The position numbers and the translations under genes are program-made. From NCBI GenBank assembly GCA_030180075.1, contig JASNJN010000082.1:1-58476 (forward strand): 58,476 bases of DNA. Reading direction: 5' to 3'. Position 1 is the stretch's first letter. Each line of letters opens with the position of its first letter. A model generated the notes under the pieces. The model saw only the letters and a program-made list of their open reading frames with translations, had not been told where the DNA came from and ran no database searches. Source of the stretch: Mikrocytos mackini (Eukaryota > Endomyxa > Ascetosporea > Mikrocytida > Mikrocytiidae). Of this stretch, positions 31,288 through 42,841 are shown in pieces.

Positions 31288-32633
31288 CTCTCAAGGTGGT
31301 TATGATAATGCCTTGTAAAATATTCGGAAAATGCCTCATGGTTTATTTGTATGAATCGTCGAAATGAATTGTACTTTTTAGTATATAATTTTGTATCTGT
31401 GATTTTCATAAATTTTCTGAATTTAATTTTTATAATGTCGGCCAGATCTTTGTCTCTTACCTTTTGATAAATATTCTTTATCACTGCTGTTTTTACGTGA
31501 TAAAGACAATATAACCAATTAATCTTTGGGTTTATTGTCTTGTTCCAAGCATTATAATAGACGTGTGACATATCACTCATCATTGTTTGTGGCGTTATTG
31601 GCAACAAATCGCGTATATGGAAATTATATAGGACGTATTCAACAACCTTTTCCGAATCGCTGTCAGTAATTATTGTAAGTACTGGTAAGAAACGCTGACT
31701 TCGCGTGAGGACAGCAAAAGTGATTAAAGGGTAGTTGTATATATTGGTGGCATGCGTCGAATCCACCATTATATACTGAGATTCTTCTTGCATGAAAGAT
31801 ATATTTTGGTTTTTGGTTTGATACGCCAATATAAAATTGTCCTTTATTTTGGGATATCCTACAATAGGCATGCCTTTACGCTTATATATGTAATGTTTAA
31901 TAGTTGAGTTGTCTTTATAGTGTTGAAGATAGGCTTCTGTGTTGTCTTCGTCTTTATTGTGATACCGTGTTAATTTTGTATTTAAAATTCGTAAATATCT
32001 GAGATAATTTCTTATGATAATGTTACTTCTTGTTATGTTACTAATATCAAAATTTTCTATTAAATCATTATGTAATTCGTTTATTTGTCTTCCTTTCATG
32101 ATTTCTTGTCGTAATTTGCTTTTTGTTTTTTTACTTATCCGAATTCTCTCCAATTGAGGAGAATGCTCGTGCTTTATTTGATAAATTAAAACAGTTTTTG
32201 TTTTTTTATAAATTAGTTGAATGAAGCAACTACATTGTATTCCTTTATTATTCATATTGCAATTGAAATAAAGAGTCTCACCAGCCTTAGCTGATTTCTT
32301 TCCAGTTGTTTGCATAAAACTATACTCACCATCGTTTACTATTTCTTGGAATTTTTCCAAAATGGTTTCGCGACATGTTGAAGATAAAACTGTGTAATTA
32401 TGTAGTTTGGGATGTTTCTTAATGATATGATTAACAGTAACGAGGTGTAGTTTAGATTTGTATGTGCAAAAATTACACATGAAGTCTGTTCTTTTCCGCG
32501 GATGCTTTATACTTTTGTGGTTCTTAAGAGACTGTTTTGAAGTATAAGATTTGCTACATTCATTGCAATTATACTCCACATCTGTACTTATAGAATTTGT
32601 TCCCATGGGTGTTTGTTCTTGTATTGAGGTCAT
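31260..32633 (-). pseudogene. MULE transposase, C-terminally truncated at Ty3 junction
   Basis: 457 codons from ATG 32633, which follows AAATTTTAAATTTTATAG; the open frame reaches 32675 but only with a TTG. Two C2H2/BED-like fingers are at residues 23-44 and 53-74. The MULE DDE core shows I-M-V-D-S-T-H-A-T-N (first D, 291), M-M-S-D-M-S-H (second D, 354) and the C-L-Y-H-V block (376-380). The sequence ends ... L-E-R-W-S-L-P-Y-R, where MULE proteins normally continue for 100 or more residues carrying the final E and a SWIM finger, and runs into the Ty3 ORF. So the 3' third is lost by a chimeric junction near 31290. No inverted ends were found at the 5' side. Confidence 0.85.
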
Positions 32634-32744
32634 TTCTATAAAATTTAAAATTTGAAAAAATGAAATTGGAAACAAAATTAAATTAGAGCCCGATTATCAA
32701 AATATGAAGTAGGGTAATATATAAAGGTATAAAATAAGAATAAT

Positions 32745-34310
32745 TTGGTTAAAATTTTGAAAAAATATGGCCCCAGAAAAAATTGTTACTTCCTACAAAA
32801 TATGTCATGTCTCACGGACCATCGAGCACTAGTAACCTTAATGAGTCAGAGCACCATTAAAAGAACAAATGCCCGAGTAGAAAGATGGCGTGAACGTCTG
32901 ACCGTATTTGATTACGATGTACAGGACATAAAAGGAAGTGATAACTCCGTTGTTGATTGGCTATCGCGTTTAGCGGGTCAAGTAAAACATAAAATGGCTC
33001 CGATTTATGAGGAAGTAGTTATAAATGCTGTGAAAAAAGTTCGGCCTCACGAAGTAATACGGTATGAGAATGAACTCGTCGGACTTGTACGAGTAATGAA
33101 AAGCAATGGCTGGGATAAAAGAGCCATTAGTAAATACAAAGAATATCATTTCGAGTTAGATAGACTGTCAGTGGAAAATAATTTAATATTCTTTGAAAAC
33201 AGCCGCTTTGTACCTGAAAAGGACAAGCGAGTACAAATACTTAGTGAAGCACATAAAGTACACCAAGGCATAAATAGAACCCGTAAAAGAGTAGAGAACC
33301 TTTTCTGGTGGCCTGAATATGGAAACGATGTAATAGAATACATCAAGAACTGCCCAGTTTGTACAAAATCTGGAAGAACAAAAACCGCACGGGAAGCACC
33401 AATGATCCCCGTCGAGTTACCTGATGGGCCATGGAAAAAACTGGCTATAGACATCAAGGGCCCTATAGGAAAGGGCACATACAAGTTTTTACCAGTAATC
33501 CAGGACTATTACTCAAAATAGCCTGAAGTTTTTGGTCTCAACCGTGTCACGAGTAGGACCGTAATAAACGCCCTTAACAAGTTATTCGGGAGGTTTGGAC
33601 TCCCTGAAGAACTAGTATCAGACAACGGACCACAGTTCGTTAGTAAAGAGTTTAAGGAGTATCTAAAACGGCTAAGTATAAAACCAAAGCCAGTACCAAT
33701 ATACAACCCAAGTCAGAACGGGTTAGTAAAACGTTTTAACCGAGTACTATCCGAGAAATTGGATGAAGCCGAGTCGAATAAGTGGCAAATTGAAGAAACA
33801 ATTGAGAAAACACTATTCCACTATAGAGCAACGCCTCATAGTACGACGAACGTAAGTCCATTTGAGGCAATGTTCGGAAGAAAAATGAGAGACACAGTCT
33901 CACTCCCCACCCCCAGGAGGGGAGGGGAAGTAAAGAGTGACAGAGATTCCGGAGCGGAAAACTCTGCAAAACATGTTTACCCACGTGGTGGAGTAATAGA
34001 CCGCAGCCTAGTTCAAAGCAGACAGGCTGCGATGAAAAAGAACCATGACAGGCGAAAGGCCGTCGTGGAGAATAAGAAGCTCCCGGGCGATCGAGCATAT
34101 ATTAAACGGGCTCCAGGTAGATATACTGGCCCAGTAAAAATAATCGATCGGAGTAAGCGATCTGTCACGGCCCAAGATAAAAGAAAATGGCCAGTAAATA
34201 AAGTATACAGATTGAGCGCTCAAGAAACCCACTATAAAAAACAAAAGATCCCGGAGGAGAGCTTTAAGAGGGGAGATGTAGAGTGGTCATACCTTATGAT
34301 GGTACTATGA
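32745..34310 (+). pseudogene. Ty3/gypsy RNase H-integrase fragment, inactivated
   Basis: Starts in RNase H (T-D-H-R-A-L, about 32806) and continues through the integrase HHCC finger (H-x4-... C-P-V-C, to about 33360), first D (A-I-D-I-K-G-P, about 33450), second D (V-S-D-N-G-P-Q-F, about 33620) and a GPVK/I end. A TAG at 33519-33521 falls where the family has Trp (Y-S-K-W-P), and the catalytic Glu of the N-G-x-x-E-R motif is Lys (codon 33729-33731). Both are G-to-A changes. It is 5' truncated and not a close relative of the 27.7-31.3 kb element. Confidence 0.88.
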
Positions 34311-34600
34311 CCCTCTTAGTGCTTGTCACTAATACCAGACCTTTTTAAATATTTAATTTTTATAATTTGACAAACTCGGTACTTATAATTTATATTCTAT
34401 ACTAGGTCATCGTAGAGATCTTCCTAAACTCTGTTGATCGAAATGCCTTTCCGAAACTTATTAATGATCATACACTTTACTGAGGTAGGGCCGTGATTTG
34501 GTTATAATCTGGATTATGTGCATATGTATTAGACAGTAGCTAACAATTCTATTAGCGCTAGATTCTGTTTTCTTTATTGTCAAGAAAACTGGGCATGTTC
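34262..34600 (+). other. Candidate polypurine tract and start of 3' LTR
   Basis: AAGAGGGGAGA (34266-34276 region) immediately precedes TGTAGAGTGGTCATACC, the layout expected of a Ty3 polypurine tract and 3' LTR start; it overlaps the last codons of the integrase frame. The LTR end is not visible, and no second LTR copy is present in the window. Confidence 0.4.
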
Positions 34601-34626
34601 GAACGCCATGCCATAAGTATCTACGC

Positions 34627-35410
34627 TTATAGTATATATCGATTGCCTTTCTTATTTGAGGTATTCACTTGTATAAGGGTTTGGTTATTTGTCTTAATAA
34701 TTGAATCAAGGAAAGTATTTAAATTTTGTGATGAAACAAAGCGTTTCTCATGTATATCCATCGAAAGTAAATGAAATTCTTTGTAATGTTTTATTTGCTG
34801 GGAAGTTGTATGGAACCCATTTCTACATACACGACATAGACGTTTTACTTTATCAAGTTGGTATTTAATATCGTCAATTCCCAATTCAAACTCTCAATGT
34901 ACTTGGATTATACTAGATGGATTTTGTGGGGCGGTACAAATTTCATTTATAAGGGCCGTATCTTCCTTCATGTTTGTATACACTTTTGAGCTCTCTGATT
35001 TTCCACGATCGGCATCAAATTGAAAACCATTTCTGTTTGCTACCACATCCTCCTCGAGTTCGTTCAACATCCTTGGATTACAGTCAGAAACAAGCCCTTT
35101 ATAGTATATTTTGCTCAGCGTATCTTGAAACAAAGAACTCGACAGAATACGCTTGTCTTTGAATGAACACCTTCCAGAAGAATTCCTATTCGATTAACTT
35201 CTCATAAAACATGGTTTCCCAGGTTTATGCAACAAATCAATTTTATCTTCCATTGAAACCTTTGATTGTTCTTATATATCGTCTCTTATTGATCCATTGA
35301 CCCTTATAGCGTTATTTAATGTTGGATGATTATTACAAACCATAAGTTTGGGCGGATGTCTTTGTAAAGCTATTTCATTGCAATTATTTGACGAAACAGC
35401 CTTGTTGGTA
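34627..35410 (-). pseudogene. Decayed ORF with C2H2 finger, unrecognised
   Basis: On the minus strand one frame can be followed for about 260 codons with stops near 35277, 35195 and at 34894-34896. Towards its end it encodes a C2H2 finger (C-R-V-C-x12-H-x4-H, about 34770-34830). Base composition and codon pattern are protein-like through the stops. It could be part of a MULE or a LINE upstream region, both of which carry such fingers, but no catalytic domain is attached. Confidence 0.45.
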
Positions 35411-35679
35411 ACATCAAATGCACACTAAGGCTCTATCATATTTCCTGTTTTTATTTGTTCTCCTTCCGGTATATGTTTTTTCATAGTCCTCGAAATTAGT
35501 TTTGAAACTTTAAATTTTACATCTGGGCAAGAAATAAGTGAGAAAATGAACTTGAAATTTCCCTGAGAAATTAAAATTAAAAATTTGAAAATCAAAGCCA
35601 TTTTTGTCAAATATCTATAAGATTGGACATGGTTGAGAGGAAATTTAAAATTTTCAAAAAATCCCATAGGGTCATGCAT

Positions 35680-36480
35680 ATCAGTAAACCCCACGGCCCC
35701 ACCGTACAGGGGTCAGGGTCGATGCTGAGAGAAAGGCCTAAACCGGCTAGCATGTTGAGAACACAGTCTCTTCTCGTGTCCTGTATGATGGATGCTTCTA
35801 CGAGAGCTAGAACCTCATCAGGGTCTCACACGATAGCCACCCCACCAAAGCTAAACCGCTAAGGTCATGAGCCTTAATATACAAGGGGTGAGCAGAAGGT
35901 ATTCAGATGATACTGGCTCAAAGTATTTTTCAAAATACAACTAGGGCAAATAATTTTATAAGCTTTCAAATTTAGCGTTTGTAATTGATAACAGACTATT
36001 GCTATTTTTGAAACATGGTTTATTTTGAAATCCAGTCTATTATTGACACTGGGTTTATTTCTGAAACAAATAAAAAATGCTGTAAAACTGACTGGATGAC
36101 ATGGATCCAGAGAAGGTTTACAAACGGCAAGCTCACTACAAAACACTATTAAAAGTCCATTAGCGTGGAATAAAGTTAGCCAGGGCATGGCTGATCGATA
36201 AAAGGTTTATTCAAAAAAACAAAAAGTTAACTTCTAACTTTTGTCCTTAACCCAAAAGACGCTGGCTGAGTATCTATACACCTAAATAGAAAAAGGGGCG
36301 CATGGGTTTATATAAGGGCAACAGATGTGGGAATTGAAAGACTCCAAAAGCTGTTTGAAACGCTTATTCAAAATAAGCCCCTTTCTACAAGGCTCAGAGT
36401 TACAAAAGAACACTTTAAAATAAAAGAAGTTAACAAACCATATTTAAGGGACTATTTGTTTAAAAGGAATTAACCAGAAC
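35680..36480 (+). repeat. GC-rich repeat G2 with AT-rich trailing part
   Basis: The GC-rich part (35690-35890) contains GGCCCCACCGTACAGGGG, AAAGGCCTAAACCGGCT and ACACGATAGCCAC blocks shared with the copies at 56380-56950 and 57190-57430. Homology with 56950-57140 continues in the AT-rich part ('TTTGAAACA.GGTTTATTT'). No coding region is supported. Confidence 0.7.
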
Positions 36481-37077
36481 CTTTGATTTTGAATAATTTT
36501 CAAATAAGATCATATCGGTTTATAGTGTTTTGAAAGTTAAATGTTATAATAACTAGTTTTAATATAAACATGTTTGGGAATACAGTGTTTGTGAAACAAA
36601 TACTCGTCGAATTTGGGACTTGTGGAGGGTTTACTTAGTTTAATTAGGAAATATGAGTAGGCCAGTAGGTTGAAAGGAGAAATTTATAATTAAATATATA
36701 ATTTGTTTCTCCGTTGCAAAAAAAGATTGGACATGGTTGAAAGGTGAGCTATATGGCGCAATGGTATAGTAACTTTGTGTTTATAAATTAAAAAATAAAA
36801 AAAAGTTGTGTGAAAATACGCAATACATTTTAAATTTTAAAATTAAGAGAATTGCTAATTATAAAGGAAAATTTTTGAACAAAACCATTAAACAAAAATC
36901 CGAGCCTATAGGTTTGTTTAATATTCGCAGGGGAACGATATATGTCATTTCGGGCTAAACTAATCAATAAAAATTCAGTTGTTGATGTAGAAAATAAGCT
37001 GTCCTTTCGAGATACATGATTTTACATCTATATGGCAAAATAACCTTTATTTGGGCTAAATAATTTCTAATTGAGCG
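36481..37077. other. AT-rich stretch, no gene seen
   Basis: A tRNA-like 5' half at about 36752 lacks a T arm. 36895-36955 resembles the end of the TGTTGTTTCCCAGC MITE family in decayed form. Confidence 0.35.
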
Positions 37078-37085
37078 GTTAAAAG

Positions 37086-37384
37086 CAGACATGAGCGTAC
37101 CCGATCCGACCGGGTCGGGTTCGGGTTCGGGCGAATGAAGGTCCGAAATAGCCAAGAATTCTCAACAAATCACGAAAGACCAAAGTTACCAATAATATCA
37201 CCTTTTAAACTAAGTAAACCCATTCAAAATTTTAGATAAGTGAGATAAACTCTATCCGAAGGGACAATTCTATTTGGATGTAATCAAAAAATCAAAAATT
37301 TTACTACCAAAATGATTTTTATTTTCGACCCGAGCCCACTCGACCCGTTTCGGGACCGGAAATCGTCGAAAATGCTCATGTCTG
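37086..37384. mobile_element. hAT MITE, family A, copy 2 (299 bp)
   Basis: Ends CAGACATGAGC/GCTCATGTCTG, flanked by GTTAAAAG on both sides (37078-37085 and 37385-37392). GC-rich CCCGA runs at both ends as in copy 1. Confidence 0.92.
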
Positions 37385-37392
37385 GTTAAAAG

Positions 37393-37732
37393 CAGAGATG
37401 AGCATTTTACTCAAATCTCGTTCCACCCCGATTTTCGGCTGATCGGAATCGGAATTTTTTGACAAAATCCAAAACTTATAAAGGAAATTTTGTAACAATA
37501 TTATGGTGAAATGGAATGATTTTTGTATTTTATGGACAAACAAACTTATAAAGGACAAAAATATAGTCAAAAGTCCCGAACACAGTTATTAATCGGAAAT
37601 TCGATTCAGAAAAAATCATAATTTTGGTGTTTTCGTTTATAATGGTCTTTGGGGGTTTGTTGGGGATTTTTGACGATTTTGCATGTTTTTCCAGCCGCTT
37701 CCGACTCGATCGGATCGGAACTCTCATCTCTG
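37393..37732. mobile_element. hAT MITE, family B (340 bp)
   Basis: Ends CAGAGATGAG and CTCATCTCTG. Flanks are GTTAAAAG at 37385-37392, shared with the previous element, and at 37733-37740. The two MITEs thus sit back to back at one target site. Confidence 0.92.
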
Positions 37733-37740
37733 GTTAAAAG

Positions 37741-38544
37741 GACAAATTTATATTTTGTAGTAATGAATTTTGTAATGAATCTCAATTATCCCCGTGTTAA
37801 ATGTAAAAATTAAAATAATTGTTTGAATTTCGGTATAAATAGTTATTCAATAAATTGGGGGTGACGTTGTTAATGCCTGGGTATGTAGCGGGGAATATAT
37901 TTAGTATTATATTAAAATTAATAGAAAACAAATCATTTTGAGAGTATTAAACAAATTTAAAGTCTAATGGAATTTTTTTGTCCTTTAAACACTTTGTTTA
38001 GGCCATTTACATTTTTAAATGTTTATTTCTTCGATAGAGCTATTGTATACATCGTGCAGGTTTAAGCCTGAATGTATTTCGGGAGTTTGTTCCAAAACTA
38101 AATATATTTAATACATAATTTTTATGTTCAAGTCGAATAATTCCTATAAATAATAACCACTCCTTAAAAAATCTTTTCCTAAACTTATTTATAAATTTAT
38201 TCACCAAATTTTTCACTTTTTTTATCAATTTTTTTGGTTGTAACAAACTGTATTCATTGGCAATTAATTGTTCAAAGAAACTCTTCTTGGTTTTTACAAT
38301 GAACGCCTTAAATTCTTATTCCAAATCATTTTCTTCTAATTTGTTTTCAAGATTAAAAGTGGACTCGAATTAGGCTTCTTTTTAACGTTTCTGTTGCTTT
38401 AGTAGAAATTGTTGGAATTGAAAACGTGTCTATTTTTGTTGTATAATAAACGAATCCACGCGTTTATTTAAATTTCAATGGTCTGCTCTTATTTATTTGT
38501 TTTAACATTGACAACGATTAAAGAAAATTTTAATTTTTCAAAAA
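37741..38544. other. AT-rich stretch, no gene seen
   Basis: Short frames only, none with a start context or recognisable content. Confidence 0.4.
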
Positions 38545-38860
38545 AATATGGTACCCCCACTGCGCAACGCACAAGGTCCCATTCATGGAGGTGAAAGCGA
38601 CGAGGTCACGACCACTAGAGTGACAAGTTGCTCAGATCCCTCTCTGCCTGTAAAACGGCATGTAACCCAGTCCCAGTCTAGCCCCGCCCCGGTGGAGTCT
38701 AAAGAGCTAGACAGGGGTCAAACTGGACTTGTCCCCTCGTTAACGCTATAAACGCGAAGCCGAAAGGCTTAGAAAAAGAGGAGGGGCCCGGATTCAATTC
38801 AAAATTGGCTGGCCACAAGCCGGGAAAACCGCTTAATAGGGGGCTAACCCGCGAATTCCG
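38545..38860 (+). repeat. GC-rich dispersed repeat, G1 type, copy 3
   Basis: Same block order as the 4921-5215 copy: 'CATGGAGGTGAAAGCGACGA', a TGTAACCCAG block, CGTTAACGCTATAAACGCGA and TTGGCTGGCCACAAGCCGG, but with many substitutions. Confidence 0.75.
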
Positions 38861-38891
38861 AATACCACAAAAGGTTGGGAAGAACGTCACT

Positions 38892-39176
38892 ATGTCTCTT
38901 CGAGGCTGGACGACAACCAGGTGTGGAAAAAGGGTGTGCCTCAAAGGCTCGCCCAGGATCTATGCCTGGTTCACAGGCAGGAACCCCAAAGGGGTGAACA
39001 AGTGGGAGTTGCTCGAAGTACCCGAAGAGAAGAGTCCCAGAGACGTTCTTCCCGAAGCCTTGCTCAACAAGTTGTTGCAAAGCTTCGGAGAACAGAAGTG
39101 GCGTAAACCCCTGACCTTAAGTGGTTATTGGGAATTCGAGGGTAGCTGGGGAAGGCTGAAGTGGCCCGGCCATTGA
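38892..39176 (+). CDS. GC-rich ORF of 94 codons next to G1 repeat (doubtful)
   Basis: The frame is open from 38805 (TTG) and has its first ATG at 38892. The predicted protein is basic and Trp-rich (M-S-L-R-G-W-T-T-T-R ... W-G-R-L-K-W-P-G-H) with no recognised domain. GC content is about twice that of host genes here, and it directly continues the G1 repeat, so it is more likely part of that repeat than a host gene. Confidence 0.2.
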   Translation: MSLRGWTTTRCGKRVCLKGSPRIYAWFTGRNPKGVNKWELLEVPEEKSPRDVLPEALLNKLLQSFGEQKWRKPLTLSGYWEFEGSWGRLKWPGH

Positions 39177-39179
39177 GGC

Positions 39180-40009
39180 AGAAGTTATAAATAAATAATT
39201 TTTGTCGAATAATAAAAATAAAAAATAGTTAAGTGCTTTGTCTAACATCATTATTCTGATTAGAATTTTGTACCGAAATTGAATGTAAATAAGTATAACT
39301 ATATAAAATTACAAAAATGATTGATTATCATATTTTGAACTCAAATCCCATAGATATTATATTAATTCAGCTATACACATTCTTTTGTTGTTCATTATAT
39401 GATAAATTAAAAATATATTTGAAATTATTTTTAAAATGACAAAGAATAACAAAATGTTACCGAAATTAGTTGAAATTGATTTTTTAATCAATACTATTGA
39501 TTACTTAATTATCTCCATTCAAAATAAACATATTCCTTTCAATTCCGACGAGATTTGTTTCCATTTTAGTTATTAATTTAAATAATAATAGGTTAATTTA
39601 GAAAAATTTCTAAATAAATCTATTTATAAGCTATGCACAAACCTTGTATTAAACATGTGACTATCTTAAAAGCTCGATAAATTATAAAAGAGGCAATTGT
39701 AGCATTTAAAATTTTATCGATTAGTAAAAAAAATCGATAAATCGATAAATTTTTTCGATATGATAAACATGATTTTTCGATAATATTTGCTTTTTAAGTG
39801 GGAAGCATTTAGAAGCTAAATTAATATAAATTTTGATATTTCGATGCAAAATATTNAAAANTTCGCCATAACATTAAATCTTATCATAATGCCCCTGTTT
39901 ACTGTAGATTAGCTAATATTCTCTTGTTAATCAATTACAACAACATTTATTTCAATTTATTAGCAAAACTCGCATATTGATTTTCGATAATCGATAATTT
40001 AAATGTCTA
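39180..40009. other. AT-rich stretch with ATCGATAA-type repeats
   Basis: 39700-39800 and 39985-40005 have many TCGATAA/TTATCGA phrases in both orientations, probably one decayed inverted-repeat element; Ns occur at 39856 and 39861. No gene. Confidence 0.4.
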
Positions 40010-40326
40010 GTTAAAAGCATATTTTATAAGATCACACCTCTTTAATGCCACCAAAAAACAAGGGCTCTACCTCTTTAAATTTAAGAAATGTGATATTAAA
40101 AAGTTTGTCAAACCTCAAATCTGAAAATGACCGAAATTACAACATGCCAGTTATCTACTTCTAAGAAGTTACGATATGACGAACGTATATCGAAAATATT
40201 TATTTTTTCTAGGAATCTCCTATACGTAATCGATAGGCGGAGTTGGGGTATTATTCAAATTTCACCTGGTTAAGATCACGTAAATTTGAAAATAAGGAAA
40301 AAGGCGATTTTAACCAGGGGTGACTG
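40010..40326. mobile_element. pogo-like MITE, copy 2, left end lost
   Basis: It matches 4124-4455 from GTTAAAAGC onward and ends, read inward, CAGTCACCCCTGGTTAAAAT, followed by TA. The outer left terminus is replaced by other sequence. Confidence 0.75.
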
Positions 40327-40439
40327 TAATATGGTTATCGGTTTAATTTAAATTTGAATACATTCTCCCGTTTTAAATTAACGTTTAAAGAATAAGTTTT
40401 ATTAATTTTTAAATTAAAAAAATAATTACCCTTTTTAAA

Positions 40440-40800
40440 TTAGAGTTATTTACGACTCATCCTTGCGTACCCACCATGGCACGCTTTTTACTACTCGAAC
40501 TCACAACTAAACCCCTCCAAATAACATCCATTATGTAGTCAGAAAAAGTTTCCGTATTAATTATCTATAATTTGAAAATGTTATAGAAATTTAATAATAT
40601 TTTAAATATAATTTATGGGTTTGACAATTATGAAATTTAAACGAAATGTGTTGGGAACAACGCAAAATCATGAAAAATATTTGATAATCGATATATCTTA
40701 TCGATTCAAACCATTTTTGTTTAAAATTTGAATGTTTAGTTTGTATAATTATCAACAGATATATATATGCGTATCTAAATTACTATCTATTTAACGATTA
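40440..40800. repeat. Dispersed repeat J, copy 1
   Basis: It shares the blocks 'ACATCCATTATGTA.TCAG', 'TTATCTATAATTTGAAAAT' and 'AATCGATATATCTTATCGATT' in the same order with 51540-51800. Non-coding. Confidence 0.65.
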
Positions 40801-40928
40801 TACGGAAAATATGTTTCGATAATCGTCAAAAGTTTCTATATTTGTAAATATTACGTATACAAAATTATAAAACTTATTAATGTTTTAAAGTTAACACTAT
40901 ATTGCACAGCAAAAACCCACACGGCATA

Positions 40929-41151
40929 TGTTGTTTCCCAGCAAATTTTAACACTAACTTTGGGTTCAGTTTTTTATTTGAGATCCTGTTAAAAAATTTT
41001 CTTTTATAATTGGGTAAATTTTAAAAAGTTACACATAAAAATTTTAAAATCTATAAAAAACTTCAAATTATAAAGGTAATTTTTAACAAGATCATAAAAT
41101 TAAAAATTGAGCCCAAAGTTAGTGCTAAAATTCGCTGGGAAACAAACAACA
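40929..41151. mobile_element. MITE with TGTTGTTTCCCAGC ends, copy 2
   Basis: Inverted ends TGTTGTTTCCCAGC and GCTGGGAAACAAACAACA, flanked by TA on both sides. Flanking sequence on its right resembles, inverted, that on the left of copy 1, so a longer element may enclose both. Confidence 0.65.
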
Positions 41152-41326
41152 TACTTAGTTTACGTTAAAAAATAACGATATTTTTTAAAATATTTGAGTG
41201 AAGATTTTTCCATCCAAATTATTACCATAACACTATGAACCTCTATACATTAAATAATATTTTCATTGCAATGTGCCTTTCCAAATAAAGAATAAACAAT
41301 AAATAAATAATTAACTACTTAACTTA

Positions 41327-42841
41327 TTAAAATAAATGACCAAATGATGTATTCTTCTTCGGATTATATGTTTCAATATTCTTTGTCTTATTCTTTTTGG
41401 ACTCCATTTCTAACACAGTTTGTTTCTTCATATTAAATAAGTATACTTCGGTAAATAATGTTGTGTTTTTCATATGTCTGATTTCCGATGCCAATCTATT
41501 GAAATCTTCTATTTCCTTTTTATATCCTTCGTTTAATCTTCCATTTACTTCATTTATAAATAGCTCCATGTCTTCTTTGTATTGGTTTTCACAATCGTTT
41601 TCCGTATTAAGATAAATCTTTAAAGTAGCTTTGTCTTCTTTGTTCAACTTTTTATGTTCAATTTGCTCGTCTATTTCAAATTCTCTTTTATTCAATGTAT
41701 TGTCATTATGAAACTTCATTAAGTTATAATACCCTCTTTTAAGCTCATCTTTGAAAACATTCAGCCCTTTATTAAATATTTCTTTTTTAACATCTTCAAT
41801 ATTCAACTCTTCTTTCTTATCTTTAGTTGTTCCAGAACTTTTATTGTCTGTGCTTTCATCGCCCTCCAAAGTACGGATGTTCGAAACTATCTTCCGTAAT
41901 TTAATTCCATCCTCTGTAATTGTTATTAGATGTTTACTCACCGAAATGAGCAATAAAATAATGTATTTCTTTATATCAATTTGCTGCATGAATAGAAAAT
42001 AAAAGAATTTGTACTTAAAACAAAATTCTGACCCGTAATGATTGCAATTCTTTTGTTTAGTATCATGTTGTTTGGTTTCATACTTGTCAATAGTAGCCAA
42101 ACTTAAAAGTTCCGACTCTTCAATGTCTTCTTCAATACAAAGTAGTTCGTAAAGTTCTTCTTTTACCATTTCCTCATCTTCTTCTGACATTATTATTTCA
42201 TACATTTTGTATATCGTTGTTTTAGCTATAAGAAATATCAAACGATCTAAGTTTCCACTAACATTGTTGTCTATCTGTAGACTCGACAATGAACCTAGCA
42301 AGTCTTTATTGTTTACTAAGTTTACTATGTTGTTTGTGAGAAAGGTTCCAGGGTAAACAATATACTCCAAAACTTCAATTACAGTCCTAACCGTTTCATT
42401 TTGTTCAAGAGTTTTCAATTCTTTTATATATTCCTCAATCAAAGTTTTGACGTCCATATTTTCACTTATCAAAATAAAGTCTTTGTTTTTACTGTTTTTG
42501 TGTTCGAATTTCTTTTTCTCTTCAGTTATTATTTTGTAAACATTTTCTTCTGCTTCTCTTTCAACAGGAAGTTTACTTTCGAAACGATTTGACAAATCTC
42601 TGTTACAAAGGATATAAAGGGCGCCTTTGATTAGATCGCAACCGTGTTTTCTTTTATGTCTTTCAAGTTCCAAACAACTTAAACCAAGTAGGTTAAACTG
42701 TTGTCTTTGTACCGCTTCTATGTCACTAAAGAAAAGTTCTAGATCCTCTTTTTCAAATGAATCAAATATGTTAATTTCGTTTTTGTTGCTTATGTAAAGA
42801 AGAGGCGTAATTAACCGGTAAGCATGTTTTCCGATCCCCAA
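41327..42841 (-). CDS. Unrecognised 504-codon ORF, 5' truncated
   Basis: The frame is open to 42841 but starts there with TTG; the first ATG is at about residue 129. Residues before it (E-L-F-F-S-D-I-E-A-V-Q-R-Q...) look like ordinary protein, so the true N-terminus was probably upstream and lost: the DNA beyond 42842 is a repeat end also found at 58.1 kb and 53.6 kb. The protein is Lys/Glu/Asn-rich and helical, with one hydrophobic segment (about 274-300, Y-K-F-F-Y-F-L-F ... Y-I-I-L-L-L-I-S-V) that may be membrane-spanning. No family recognised. It may be a lineage-specific host gene now broken, or still used from an internal ATG. Confidence 0.55.
   Translation of the reverse strand: MGIGKHAYRLITPLLYISNKNEINIFDSFEKEDLELFFSDIEAVQRQQFNLLGLSCLELERHKRKHGCDLIKGALYILCNRDLSNRFESKLPVEREAEENVYKIITEEKKKFEHKNSKNKDFILISENMDVKTLIEEYIKELKTLEQNETVRTVIEVLEYIVYPGTFLTNNIVNLVNNKDLLGSLSSLQIDNNVSGNLDRLIFLIAKTTIYKMYEIIMSEEDEEMVKEELYELLCIEEDIEESELLSLATIDKYETKQHDTKQKNCNHYGSEFCFKYKFFYFLFMQQIDIKKYIILLLISVSKHLITITEDGIKLRKIVSNIRTLEGDESTDNKSSGTTKDKKEELNIEDVKKEIFNKGLNVFKDELKRGYYNLMKFHNDNTLNKREFEIDEQIEHKKLNKEDKATLKIYLNTENDCENQYKEDMELFINEVNGRLNEGYKKEIEDFNRLASEIRHMKNTTLFTEVYLFNMKKQTVLEMESKKNKTKNIETYNPKKNTSFGHLF

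Noticed and set aside
36752-36830. tRNA-like 5' half (GGCGCAATGGTATAG) suggesting another tRNA gene
   Set aside because: No anticodon stem and T arm follow in usable distance, even allowing for an intron.
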